A stretch of 64,000 nucleotides of DNA from Symsagittifera roscoffensis. Its lineage: Eukaryota; Xenacoelomorpha; Acoela; Convolutidae. The notes under the pieces are model-generated. The model was not told where the DNA came from, ran no database searches, and saw nothing but the letters and a program-made list of their open reading frames with translations. The position numbers were made by a program, and so were the translations under genes. The DNA is taken from NCBI RefSeq assembly GCF_963678635.1, contig NC_087069.1, positions 12,650,530 to 12,714,529 of the forward strand. Reading direction: 5' to 3'. Below, piece by piece: positions 46,257-57,283 of this stretch; position 1 is the first letter of the stretch; each line of letters starts with the position of its first letter.

Positions 46257-46490
46257 ATGTTTATGCTTTGTCTGAATTTTTTACTCAGTCAATTTTTGGC
46301 GATCGAAACAATAGATTTTGACATACAATTTTTTATATCCTTTGGATATTTTGATTCTTATAAAAAGAAGTTTTACAAAACATTTTTAGCAAAGGTAAAA
46401 TCTTTTTATGCAAAATTCTGCGAGTTTAAAAATTGCCAATTTGGCCATGCTCAGGACAATTTATGCGCGTTTTGGAGATTCAAATCATAA
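46257..46490 (+). CDS. Small ORF with hydrophobic start and CCCH-like cysteine/histidine cluster
   Basis: 77 codons beginning MFMLCLNFLLSQFLAIETI (the block repeated at 31717, 42116 and 45121). After a junction at about 46333 it continues with unique sequence ending FCEFKNCQFGHAQDNLCAFW. The C-x4-C-x3-H followed by acidic/leucine and Trp resembles the end of a CCCH zinc finger, which in RNA-binding proteins reads C-x4/5-C-x3-H with a following EL; the first Cys is not evident. It may be the remains of an exon fused to repeat sequence. Stop at 46488. No expression evidence. Confidence 0.3.
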   Translation: MFMLCLNFLLSQFLAIETIDFDIQFFISFGYFDSYKKKFYKTFLAKVKSFYAKFCEFKNCQFGHAQDNLCAFWRFKS

Positions 46491-48260
46491 AATTGAAAGT
46501 GTTACTCGATATAATCAATAATCATGCATGGCGAATTATCCAGCGCTCCAAATTAAATTGAGGCTACCTAATCGGTCGTGATAATTTGTACGACTAATAC
46601 TTTCTCACTTGATTATTGATACTGTGCAAAATATATAGTTTATCAATATTCTATTTTCTGAAAAATATTCGATATGCATTATGGGGTAGCCGGATGATTC
46701 AGGGCTTTGCCCTGTATACGAGCAGTCTTGTTTGTAGTTTAAAACGCATTGTGCTGATCTTAGCTCAAATATTGAGACAGTTTTGAGACAGAACCATATA
46801 AATTTTTTGAATGTTACGAGAAAATTTAATCGCAGCAAATGTGTTATTATTTTATCTCGATCAGTCAAGCTTTAATTAGATTAAAACTAAAAGAGTTGCG
46901 AAGCTATTAAAAACCTAAAAGCAATAATGGTTAGCAGTTGTTTGATTCTACTTCAAAACAATGACATTGTAACAAGTTGGTGAACTAATTTGATTTACAG
47001 ATGATCAAATTAAAAAAAAACTTTTTTACTAGTCCCACAATTTTTTTCTTTTTTTCTCTTGTTAATTTGATTAGTATAATCTTGCTATTTTCATGATATG
47101 ATACAATTTCCTTGGTTTTCATTAATTTACTAAACGACCTAACCAACCTTAATATTTTTTAATCACTCACTAAAAACTAATAGTCTAGATTAAAATTTGT
47201 ATGCAGTTACTTACAATTTTACTCAAAATATTTTGAACATCTAAGTTTAAGTCAACGTTTTTTATTCTAATTGGGCACCTTAAATTGATTGGTTTTTGAA
47301 ACCTAAGATGTCGCTATGAAAGTGTACCTGTTTATCATGAAGTAAATTGATGCTTTGAGTTCCATCAGCATACATCAGATTAGGTGATTCTGATAATTAT
47401 CTTACGCATTTTGAAGCGTGGAAGCAACACCAAAAAATTGTATCAACGAAGCTGAAATAAATTTCAATGAGTGTGTCAAAAAATCATGAACGATGCTATT
47501 TTTTGGATGATAACATGTGATCACAAGAAAAGTCGAATTACTTATAAAAATCGCAGGTGCGGGAAGAAAAAAGAGCCACTTCTCATGCAGTGTTTTTCAA
47601 TTTTTTTTATTCCTAATAAAATCAAAATTCGAACCCTGGCAAAAGCTGTAATACTTCTTGAGACAAAACGAATAATGTCACCCGCTTCAATCTTTACATT
47701 AAACATTCTTAGAATTGCTCAGCAAATTTTGTCTCTTGCTTGTTTTTTCTTTGTACCGATATTTTAACGATTTGAAATCGTCTCGGTTTTTTGACTGGTT
47801 ATATGGCATTTACGACATGTCCCTAATGTTGCTTGTGAGTGTTACTCTAAATTGCTTTAAGCTACGTACATACCATGTTTTTAAGTTCATTACAACTTGA
47901 ATTTGTGTGAAATTGGTTAAACAGCTTAAATTTTTCAGCTTGTTTTTTGCTTTGTCATTTTCTCTCTGCAGTGCACAAAACATTGAGTGTTTTTACACGC
48001 TCGCTTACTTTTAAAGTTAATCAGACATGCACTCGTCGACAAACTCATTTCACAAATGAAAACATTGAATTGAAACTTAAGAAACCTTTATTATTATGTA
48101 CTCATGGTTTTAGTTGTGAGTAGCCGAGCAAAAATTATTCAGGTTGTTACTATGGAAACAAAATCACATTTCATTAATGGAATCTTATCGCCATCAAGTT
48201 CTTTAAAATCGATCTTAAGTTTCTGCCCGATCCTCAAACACAGGGTTTTGTATGTTTTAG
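46491..48260. other. Intron DNA before the helicase motif II exon
   Basis: No supported exon. It holds a small hairpin repeat (46690-46735). A 98-codon ORF at 47471-47767 with a hydrophobic end resembles a GPCR TM2 only loosely. The last bases TTTTGTATGTTTTAG form the acceptor of the exon at 48261. Confidence 0.45.
46690..46740 (+). repeat. Hairpin-bearing repeat, also inverted at 59755-59805
   Basis: Contains CAGGGCTTTGCCCTG (5-bp stem) followed by TATACGAGCAGTCTTGTT. The inverse, AACAAGACTGCTCGTATCAG then GGCAAAACCCTG, is at 59760. This looks like the terminus of a small transposon family of unknown class. Confidence 0.6.
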
Positions 48261-49198
48261 GAAGAATTCAAGCCAATACAAGAGAGATCAAATTGCAATT
48301 GTAATAGACGAAGTGTATTCCAAGGAGGAAGCCATATCAGTTTCAATGTGTATGGGACTGTCCAAAGTCATCTGGGCTGCAGCAGTAGAGGCTGGCCAAC
48401 CGGTCAGTGAAGGTGATCTAGCTACGCACCTGTCACAGTTTAAACGGGAAACATTACACGTATTGTTCAGAAACTCACAGCATATTACTGATGTTTCACA
48501 CCAATTCATTGAATCTAACCCCAGTCCAGTTTTTACTGATAACAAAGATGTCGTTGCTGGGTGTTACCAATCTTCTCAACCGGAAATCAGCTTGGAATAT
48601 TTAAAAATGGATAAAGAAAACCTAATTGATTCAGCTGCTGCGACTAATTTTTTGAATCAGCATTTCGGGAAAGATTATTTAGTTGTTATATTCACGAGTG
48701 AAGAAAATAGCAACAAAACACAGCAACACTTACTTTTTGAAAAAACAAATGGAGAAAAACATAATTTTGCTGTGATTGATAATACGAACGTGGAAGCACG
48801 TGAATTATCATTCACTGGTACTGAGGTCCAATCAGTTTTGGTTTTGGTAGAGAATTTTACTTCTCTTGCTGCCATAAATCTAGCAATCACGAGAGCGCAA
48901 TTTGAAGTCGTAATAATAGCCAGCGAATCATTGAAGTCAGACAGAAAATGGCTCGATTATATCCAGCGTTTGATTGGCGTCCAGTCGAACTACTGGAAGT
49001 TTATGAGAGGCGAACCATCTATCGATTCTGACTGGCTGAGCCCCCATATACGAAGCGATGCCGATTATTATTGGCTTCAGAAACGAGTTGAGCGCGATTG
49101 GAATGATACCACATTATCTCATCTACTGAATATTTATGACGAGGAAGCTCTGTTACCAATTGCAATCGCAGCATCAGCTTGGAAATTTTTCTACCTCG
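48261..49198 (+). CDS. Exon with helicase motifs II, IV, V and VI
   Basis: Acceptor TTTTGTATGTTTTAG; one base completes the codon left by the phase-2 donor at 39377, then the frame runs without a stop to the donor CTCG|GTAAGA (GT at 49199). Motifs in order: Walker B IAIVIDEV (48292-48315), motif IV-like LHVLFRNSQHITDVSHQF, motif V-like SFTGTEVQSVLVLV and motif VI-like NLAITRAQFEVVII (Arg finger region). These belong to the second half of an SF1 helicase whose Walker A lies in the exon at 37756. Motif III is not obvious. A C-terminal segment (DWLSPHIRSDADYYWLQKRV) is unrecognised. If unspliced, the frame would end at 49338. Confidence 0.75.
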
Positions 49199-49234
49199 GT
49201 AAGAATGTTCAACTTATGTATTTTAAGTTTCCAA

Positions 49235-49400
49235 AATTTGTTCGCACCCAATTGAAGAACTGTATCATGCGTCTAATCACACTGCAGTTGATTGTTGAGC
49301 TGTTAAGAGTGTTCATACGATGTGTCTTAAACTTGTAAAGTTTGAACGCGCCCAAATAAAGAACTGTATCATGCGTAAAATCACAGTGTAGTTGATTTTT
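49235..49400 (+). repeat. 104-bp direct duplication
   Basis: GAACTGTATCATGCGT occurs at 49257 and 49361 with similar flanks (CACCCAATTGAA versus CGCCCAAATAAA). Diverged by about 20 percent. Confidence 0.8.
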
Positions 49401-50117
49401 TTAAAATGTTACTTTGTTGCAGCTAATTCTACTCATGTACAATTATAAGGATAAAAAGTAAGAAATGAATGAATTTCAAAGAATGAATTTCTGAACAATA
49501 ACTGCTCTTTTTCTTCTTTTTTGAGGAAAATATTTGAAATTATGATAACTAACTGAATAAAATCCACTAAGAGTTTTACACTAAAGTATGATAAAGGGTT
49601 TCAAAAGTATAATTCAAAATTAGAAGCAGTTAAACGGATTATAAATGAAAGCTTTAAGTTTGGGTTTAATCCGATGGATTTACAAAATGATTCTTGAATG
49701 AAAATAGTTTCAAATGTAGGTTTGAGATGTAAAGAATCAAAACTAATGCCAAGGGATGGCACTGGTGAATTAAAAGTTTGTTTTTATGAATTTGGTACAT
49801 TTTGGATTTAGAAGAAAAAAATTTGAGCTTTTTCAGTTGGTTTTTTCTTGTAACAACTTTTCTAGCTTCGTGTTAAAAAGTTCGCTGTCCAAGTCAGCAC
49901 TGTTGTCAAACTCATCAATGGCTATTTTAACGTTCTGCAATCGTTTCTGTTACAGATGCGAAATTGTGCTCTAGTAAAATGGTTTTTTTTGCGGACCCGG
50001 AAGATTCTGTTTTCTGATCTATAAGGTCTTTAATGAGACTCTTACCATAAATTTTTGGAGGTCCCAAATTTTGACTACACCTAGGTAATATTACTATTAC
50101 TATTAGAGTTGCATTAC
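49400..50117. other. Unassigned, AT-rich
   Basis: No plus-strand exon continuing the helicase gene was recognised. On the minus strand 49840-49940 reads KIAIDEFDNSADLDSELFNT after a TTGCAG acceptor-like site, possibly a second exon of the minus-strand candidate at 50118. Confidence 0.3.
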
Positions 50118-50233
50118 CAGTATGGGTAGTCTTCTTTTGTTCTGTAGTTGACCCCATCAATTGAGTCGACAATCTCATACTTTGGAGATTTCACTGTGGG
50201 TTCCTCTGACTGTTTTGGGTGTAATCCGGCGGT
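50118..50233 (-). CDS. Possible minus-strand exon
   Basis: The minus strand is open over about 38 codons with coding-like composition (KSPKYEIVDSIDGVNYRTKE) and ends at ACTG|GTAATG, a donor-like site. No domain is recognised and the upstream end is a stop at 50234, so an acceptor must lie within the stretch. Weak candidate for an unrelated gene or retroelement gag. Confidence 0.2.
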
Positions 50234-50944
50234 TTAATAGCAAGTTTGTACTCATGTGCTGCCTTGAGTCTCGTCTCTGCGAATGATGCTGATAGAACTT
50301 TCTGAAGTATGAATTTCCATAACCTGTTTATCTCAAATCTCAAATTTTGCGCTATTCCGAGCAGAAGGCAAAAAATAAAGGGTTTTGACAGGCAGTGACT
50401 CATTAGTGTGTTCAGTAATAAGCAATCCCTAACCATGTCTCTACAAGTGAAAACCTCTAGCTATTCATTCTCAATCGCTAAAATTTGATGAATCTAAAGA
50501 AATGAACATAGGTTCATCGCAAGCTAAATATCCTGTAATGCGCGTTGTCTTCTTCGCTCCAGGAGGTTGTCTTCTTGTGGGGTTACGTGAGAAGTTTGAG
50601 GCCCTGTTCCTGGTGTTTTAATCCAATGTTGTAAACTCTATTTCTGTTCTTGTTTTGAGACCACGTCTGCTGAGTTCCGGAGGCTTTGTCTTGTGTCTGT
50701 CGATGTGTGTTTTCCGGTTAGTCCGCCCCGTACGTACTTTAATATTATTGTTAGAAAAGAATGGAAACTGAATATTTCCTTTAGAAGACCGAATATGAGC
50801 TGAATTGGGTTTTGGTGAATTGATGTCCGACTCCCTGGAGATTTTTTAGTCAGATATTCCATCTGTGGTTTCAGAGGCATTAACAATTTTATGAATCAAT
50901 TTCTTGTATCAGGGGTTTTCATGAGACTTTGTATGGGGATCTTC
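50234..50944. other. Unassigned, up to the second gap
   Basis: Short frames on the minus strand (50191-50436, 50638-50886) lack recognisable motifs. Coding status is unclear. Confidence 0.3.
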
Positions 50945-51144
50945 NNNNNNNNNNNNNNNNNNNNNNNNNNNNNNNNNNNNNNNNNNNNNNNNNNNNNNNN
51001 NNNNNNNNNNNNNNNNNNNNNNNNNNNNNNNNNNNNNNNNNNNNNNNNNNNNNNNNNNNNNNNNNNNNNNNNNNNNNNNNNNNNNNNNNNNNNNNNNNNN
51101 NNNNNNNNNNNNNNNNNNNNNNNNNNNNNNNNNNNNNNNNNNNN
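50945..51144. other. Assembly gap (200 N)
   Basis: Exactly 200 N. Missing exons of the helicase gene or of the GPCR could lie here. Confidence 0.99.
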
Positions 51145-51535
51145 GGCATAATGTATTAAATTTATACGCCGCTACGCACTATCTGTGTAATACCCCGCAC
51201 GTGGAGTGATACTTCGAATAACTACTAACTGATTTTAGTTTTTTGAACTTAATCGGAACCCAGAAAGTTGCTTCACGACGGTTGTGCTTGATTTTTGAGA
51301 AACAGAAAAAGGTCAAATTTTTTTCTCTTTGTATTTTCAAGGGGGATCATGAACTAGTACCATTTAGTAATGTGATGCGGTGCAGTGATATCATCTTGCC
51401 TCTATTAAAATTACCGAGGTAATTGGTAGCTAGCAAAAGCATTATAGTTTTTAGACGACGCTGCTGATTTGTCGGTATTGAATATTTTTGTTCAACCAAC
51501 ATTCTTTTCATTTTTATCATCGTTTTAGTCTAATA
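51145..51535. other. Unassigned
   Basis: No ORF, no repeat partner recognised in the window. Confidence 0.35.
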
Positions 51536-52052
51536 CAGTGCTGATTTAAATTAACCGGACAAAACGCGTTAAACTTGAAGTTTAAAACCCGTTTTTCACA
51601 AACTTTATGAAGGGTATTTTCTCCAAAAAAAATTGCAAACCGTTTAAAAATTGTTTTTAAATAAATAGATAGTTGGTATTTTATATAGTAAAAACAATCT
51701 TTTTTGTCTATCAAACAAAATAAATAAACTTATACATTGTTTTGGAGAATAGACCCTCCTTAAAATTTGTTGGGCTACGTAAGGGGCTCACTTTGATATA
51801 GTTATGGCTGTGATTGACTTGATATTTTTGGCGTAATTTTTGATTAACTAAGAAAAGCCAAAATGACCCATTTTTGGGGTAAAATTTTGGGCCCGATTTT
51901 CGCAAAACAAATTAAATCATAATAATTCTGCTAAAATTTTGAGCAAGTTTTGTCTTCATAAATTTTTTCCTAAACTCAACCCAATTTGAGAAAAATGCGT
52001 TTTAAATTTCAAGCTTAACGCGTTTTGATCCGGTTAATTTAAATCAGCACTG
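51536..52052 (+). mobile_element. Complete Tc1-type MITE, 517 bp
   Basis: CAGTGCTGATTTAAATTAAC...GGTTAATTTAAATCAGCACTG, flanked by TA. Same internal orientation as 29782-30516 but with about 220 bp of the left half deleted (junction TTTTTCACAAACTTTATGAAGG near 51593-51612). Outside the TA the flanks are still inverted: TTAGTCTAATA on the left against TATTAGACTAA on the right, an 11-bp extension absent at the other insertion sites. Confidence 0.9.
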
Positions 52053-52172
52053 TATTAGACTAAGATTAATTAGATAGTTTCTTGTTAACGTTCCATTTTA
52101 AACAATTTTCCCGAAGTTTTTTAACTAAGACCTAAAGAGGAATTCTTTACAACCTGCTGCCGTATAATAGAA

Positions 52173-52216
52173 ACTACTGAAGCGAAGCAACTGAAGCGAA
52201 GCAACTGAAGCGAAAC
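52173..52216 (+). repeat. 14-bp triplet repeat CAACTGAAGCGAAG
   Basis: Three consecutive units, the first and last slightly changed. Unrelated in sequence to the 14-bp minisatellite at 3895. Confidence 0.9.
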
Positions 52217-52263
52217 TTTCTTCCATATAATTCTTATATAATCAAAATTCCCAAATCGAACAG

Positions 52264-52564
52264 TGTGTAATCTGCTGCCCGCTTACGACGGTACTTTATA
52301 CTACCGATTCCACGTGAAGTTCCGGGCGCTCTTGGAAATGCCGGCAAATATTCTAACTTATCAAACGGCCCAGACTATTGTGCTGATGAGTTATGAGCGT
52401 TACGTGGCTATTTGTCAGCCTTTCACCTACAAGACTAAGTTTACGAGCGAGTATCGTCGTAAATGTTACTCAGTTATGGTTATTGCACTGATTTTCATCA
52501 TGATAACCATTATTGCTGACATAATTTTATCAACTTATTTCCTTCACAGAAGTTTTGATGAATA
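52264..52564 (+). CDS. GPCR exon: TM3, intracellular loop 2, TM4
   Basis: Acceptor-like AAATCGAACAG precedes 52264; a donor-like TAT|GTACG ends it near 52564. The frame has an extracellular-loop segment (LPAYDGTLYYRF), a TM3 helix ending MSYERYVAICQPF (the class A DRY motif as ERY, followed by the typical VAICQPF) and TM4 (YSVMVIALIFIMITIIADII). Such receptors sit in the plasma membrane and signal through G proteins; ERY/DRY contacts the G protein. The pattern suits invertebrate peptide receptors (FMRFamide-like group), but the ligand cannot be told. TM1-TM2 exons were not found and may lie in or before the 200-N gap. Confidence 0.8.
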
Positions 52565-53622
52565 TGTACGCCATTTTAAACGTATGAAATTATTTAAAAA
52601 AAGTTAGCTTTCAAAAAATTAAAATTTGATATCAAGTTGGCCTAAGTCTCTACACGCCTCAACAATTTGATGATAATTCTTAGCTGATCATTGGAAACTA
52701 TCTATTGTCTTTCCACTTTTTGCCGTTGATATCATTTATAGCTCATTTTTAGACTAGTAGACTTACAGTCATAGAAAAAAAAACAGATTAATCACTAAAA
52801 ATTTTGTTGCCTCCATTAAAAGTTTTGTTGCCACAATGATTTCAGTTAAGAAAAAAAGTTTCACATCTAATCATCTTTGTAAAGCTTTGGTAGAATAAAA
52901 AAGCTAGTTTGGCCAATTTGAACGACTTCATGCGCCAAAAGGTTCGGAAAAATTCAAAAATCGAAAATCAAAGGCTCCTACTTATGATTGTCGGATCATT
53001 CAGGCCTGTATAGTTGTTATTGTCTTGCTTAGTCAAAATAGGAGTCTTTAAAGACCTCAGAGAACATAACTTGCATTTTAACTCATCGGAACAAAGAAAA
53101 TAAAAAGCTATTTTTTAAATTGTTTACATCAGATCCGAGTGGACTGTTTTCTATTCTAGTTTCGTTCAGACTTTCAGAAAAGAACGCATTTTTAACTTAA
53201 CTTTTGATTCAGATTTCCACTGAATAACCTAACTTAAAACTTCAAAATTCAAATCCGAAAATCTAACTTTTCGACTTCTGGTTCTGAACGGAGTTTTTTT
53301 ATTCTTTCAGTTTTATTATTCTTTGAAAAAGGCAAAGATGTTTAAAAATTTTTAACGGATGATCGAGGGAACTGAGTATTCAGCCACGACGCCAGTCCGG
53401 TGCAGTGTGTCTATTGTTTTGGCTTTGAAAATAGATGAATCCCCCACCGCTGTGATTTTTAAAGTGACTAAAGTAGATGGAAATATTTTGAGTTCCCCCA
53501 GTTAAACTAAATGTTGATTTTTTATTAGAAAAATCTAACAGGTGCAAATTTCAGCCTCCTGATCAAACGGAGGATAATAGATTAAAAGAGGACTGAAGTC
53601 TATTAGCAGGTGCAGGGAAAAC

Positions 53623-54170
53623 AAAATTAAAATTGTTTCGGATGAGACTGCCGGCCTTTTTCAGTGACTAATTTTACTGTCAAATGCTCGCTGTCTGTTG
53701 ACAACTTGTCCGACACCCGGGTGGTTGCTCATGGTGCCCGTTTCGGATTGTTTAATTTGACTTAAGAAGTTGTTTCAATTAAATTTGTTTAAATTTTGAA
53801 TGACTCTAGTAAACGGGAAAATTACTATAAGAGAATTTAAACTTTCTTTTTAGAAGGAAGAAATAAGAGAGAAATGTGAAAATTTCAGCCCTCTGTTTCT
53901 GCGTAAGAAATCAGTCACTGAAAGAAGGCAGGCAGACTCATCAGAAACAATTTTAATTTTCTCATTTCTCTCTTATTTATTTCTTCTAAAAATCAAGTTT
54001 AAATTCTCTTATAGTAATTTTCCCGTTCAGTAGAGTCATTCAAAATTTAAACACATTTAATTGAAACAATTTCTTAAGTCAAATTAAACAATCTGAAATG
54101 GGAACCAAGAGCAACCAAACGAGTGTCAGACAAGTTCTCAACAGACAGCGAGCATTTGACAGTGTACCTT
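53623..54170. repeat. Imperfect inverted repeat with rearranged arm order
   Basis: Left: block a (53623-53685, AAAATTGTTTCGGATGAGAC) then block b (53685-53870, TGTCAAATGCTCGCTGTCTG, ..AATTACTATAAGAGAATTTA). Right: block a inverted (53905-53965) then block b inverted (53965-54170). Each block pairs with its partner at roughly 85-90 percent, but the order on the right is not the mirror of the left. Confidence 0.8.
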
Positions 54171-55825
54171 TTTCTCGGCGAGCATCGGACAACAAGTTAT
54201 CCCCACTTTCTCGCTACTACTTTTCAACAAATTTTGCTTGACAGAAAAATAATGAGTTAATAAAATAAAAACCTCCGCCTATTAGTAAAAGTAAACAATA
54301 GATGAACAGTTATGCATAACATTTAGCTTTTTCTTTTTAATCATCCCTTTTTATTTTATCTGTTAACTAACTCTAGGACTAGAGCGACTATGATATATGA
54401 TATAATTTAAGCGAGACTTGAAGTTTTAGGTACCATTTGAAACAAAGGGATCTATCAATCGAACCCATATTTTTTGAAGTGAAATATGCAAGGAAAAAAA
54501 TTAGTGCGCATGGTCTAAATTGAACCCTTTTAGTGATATGAAATCAGTCAATCTGAAACATTTACGATCTGATATTTGTTTACAGCAACTACATACCTAT
54601 TGAAACAGCAGTTGATCGGCTATTTAGTATATTATCGCACTTTTTCTTACATAGATCATTAAAACTACAATCTCCCGGTCTGATTAAAATGCGCACTTTA
54701 ACTGTCCCGGTAGTCAACTTACGTATTATGCACTAATGACACAGTTGATAATTTTGTGCAACGATAAACATGTTTCGCTTGTAAGGTACCTTGCATACGA
54801 TAAATTAATGACTTTTGCGAGTAAGCATACTTAGATCGCCCCTTAAAAATTTAGAAAAAAATTAAAACATCATGTTTTAGATTTTTAGGAGTAATAGTTA
54901 ATTTATTGTAGAAATATGCTTGTCAGACTTCAAAAAATTGTCGAAAATTTATTGGCCTTGCGAAACTAAATTTTAGACGCTCTGCTCTTTTTAGTTTAAA
55001 CATGTACAGAAACGCGCAGAAGGAAAACGAAATACGAACTCACCAACTTCGGGCTTTCGTCGATTTCAAGTGTAATTTTGTTTTTTTTTTCTCAAAAAAA
55101 ATACAGTGAATTGTTTATAACTGAAAACTAATTAAGAATTTCTTTTTGGTTCTTTGAACTTAATGCGCTAGGCTTGCTAATCTAGACTTTTTTGTGAATA
55201 CAAAAAACTTCGACTAAAGATGGCTCATTTTAGTTTATTCAAGTAACTTCAAATAAAAAAAATTATATCTGTGGTAATAATAGAACATGCTGTATATTCG
55301 TACTAATAGTACAAAACAAATTTTAATGTCTTAACTTGTAACAACTTATCGCCTAACTTATTTTAAATTAACTTGCAGAAACAAAAACTTGGCCGTCTAG
55401 ACCTAACAACCTTTTTCTTTGAGTTTTTATTGGACAAATCTGGAAGTTTTGGCCAGTAGTTTTGCGGATATGTGTGGATTTTTTGATTGGATGGCTAAGA
55501 AGCTCATAGTATGATTTGAGTCATTATAATAAAAAACAGACGCAGAAACTTTCTGCAAAAAACATCAACAATCAGGTGTTTGGTTTGACCCATTTCTATT
55601 GAAATTTGAAAGCTGACTTGGATTTGGTATTAGTTTGAAATTCATCAAACATCAGAGATATGTATCTCATATTTAATGCTCAAAGTTTGGCTCAGAAGCC
55701 AACCGCAATCAGCTAAATGCAGTTTATTGGACTGAAATGTTGAATACGTATGAATTGAAATGTTGTCAATCGGTCAGCTACCCGAAACCGATCTACCTCA
55801 GTACCGAAACGAGGCAGAAAAAAGA

Positions 55826-56267
55826 ACGGTATATTCTCCAAAAAAAAAAATTTTGCAAACCGTTTAAAAATTGTTTTTAAATGAAAAGTTGATATTATAT
55901 ATAGTAAAAACGACCTTTTTCGTCTATCAAACAAAAATAAATCAACTTATACAATGTTTGGAGAATATACCCTTCATAAATTTTGTTGGGCTACGTAAGG
56001 GGCTCACTTTGATATATTTAGGTCTGTGATCGACTGGCTATTTTTGGCGTAATTTTTGATTAACTAAGAGAAGCCAAAATGATCCATTTTTGTGGTAAAA
56101 TTTTGGGCCCGAAATTTGCTAAACAAATTACACCAAAATAATTCTGCTAAAATTTTAAGCAAGTTTTATGTTCATAATTTGTCACCTAAACTCAACCTAA
56201 TTTGAGAAAAACGCGTTTTAAATTTCAAGTTTAACGCGTTTTGTCCGGTTAATTTAAATCAGCACTG
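55826..56267 (+). mobile_element. Truncated Tc1-type MITE (right part only)
   Basis: Starts at GGTATATTCTCCAAAAAAAA in the middle of the family sequence and ends ..GGTTAATTTAAATCAGCACTG; the base pair after it is CA, not TA. The left half is missing. Confidence 0.85.
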
Positions 56268-57283
56268 CAGATCAAAAAAAATTCGAATTACGTGAATGAC
56301 AGCAATCTTGACGTTTTGTTTTTCATGAAATTTGATTAAAACGAATCGAAACAAGCAGAGTTTGCTGCAGATCACATAAAATGAAAGTTTGGGGAGTTCT
56401 TAAATCAGGATAATTTTCAATGGTTTGTCTTTACGTTAAAAGTGGTTAAAACAATGTATAAACTCTACTTATCTGCTAGCAGAATCGAAAAAGGCAACGA
56501 CTTAATGTTACAATTTGGGTACATGACTTTTTAAAAATAAAATAAACAAAATTCATAAAGAAGCAATGTATAAAAGTGTTTCAATTATAGTTAATTGCTT
56601 TTTTTAAACTATTAGATAAGCAGAAGTAGTGGTAGTTATTTATCATTTTAACCGCTGTTAGCTCGAAGACAACCATAAAAACTATGCGGATTGAAGACTT
56701 TCCTAATTACTTTTGACAAACAAAAAGCTTTTTCCTGCAAAACGAGAGCAAATTGATTTATTTTAAAATGGCGACCACTTTAGCATGCAGACTACATTCG
56801 AGATTGCTCGGTACTGAAATAACTTTCTACAGTTTTGACTTCCAAAAATTTATTAGAGAGATCGACACAAAATGTTTACCTTAAGTCGCTGTCCTAGAAC
56901 TCTTTTTGTAAGATCGTTTTACGAAAATTGTTTCATCTTGTCAGAAATTCGCAAATTAAAAAAAAACTTTGTAAAGAAAAAACTGTGAGGTAGATAGAAA
57001 AATGTGAAGTTGAAAGAAATTTTTATTCGGTTAGCAAATTGAACTAATAACGAACAATCAGATTTTTACTGGCAAGTGTCAAATATTTATCTAAGAAAAG
57101 GAAGTGAACCTTACACACCAGCGTTTCACATGTAATTTTGCGAAACTAATTGTAAACTTTTGTCAATATAGATCCAAAACCCACGTACAAAACAAGTCCA
57201 GTGCTATATGATATGATTCATCAAAACTGATGTTTATTTAAGATCAGAGAAACATTCAAAAGCTAAATTGCTATAACTAGGAG

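Larger units (their letters stand above)
39326..48260 (+). repeat. Nested tandem units filling the intron between Walker A and Walker B exons
   Basis: The exon tail with its donor (ATTATTGCTGTA..TCACTCCC|GTGAGT) occurs at 39377 (real exon end), 42262 and 45267. Each is followed by the same series: CTCGCGTATATTTATCTCGT, the CAAGCAATTAAGACA repeat, a MITE and the 31449-type ORF block. The units are about 2.9 and 3.0 kb long. The third, 45216-46330, carries two internal deletions. Copy A has the same two-unit structure (28976, 31862), so the tandem step preceded the 8.4-kb duplication. The intron totals 8.9 kb. Confidence 0.85.

Noticed and set aside
47471-47767. ORF ending in a hydrophobic stretch that resembles GPCR TM2 (KRIMSPASIFTLNILRIAQQ)
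   Set aside because: The conserved Ala/Asp of TM2 would be Arg/Gln, splice sites are weak, and a helicase exon lies between it and the receptor exons.
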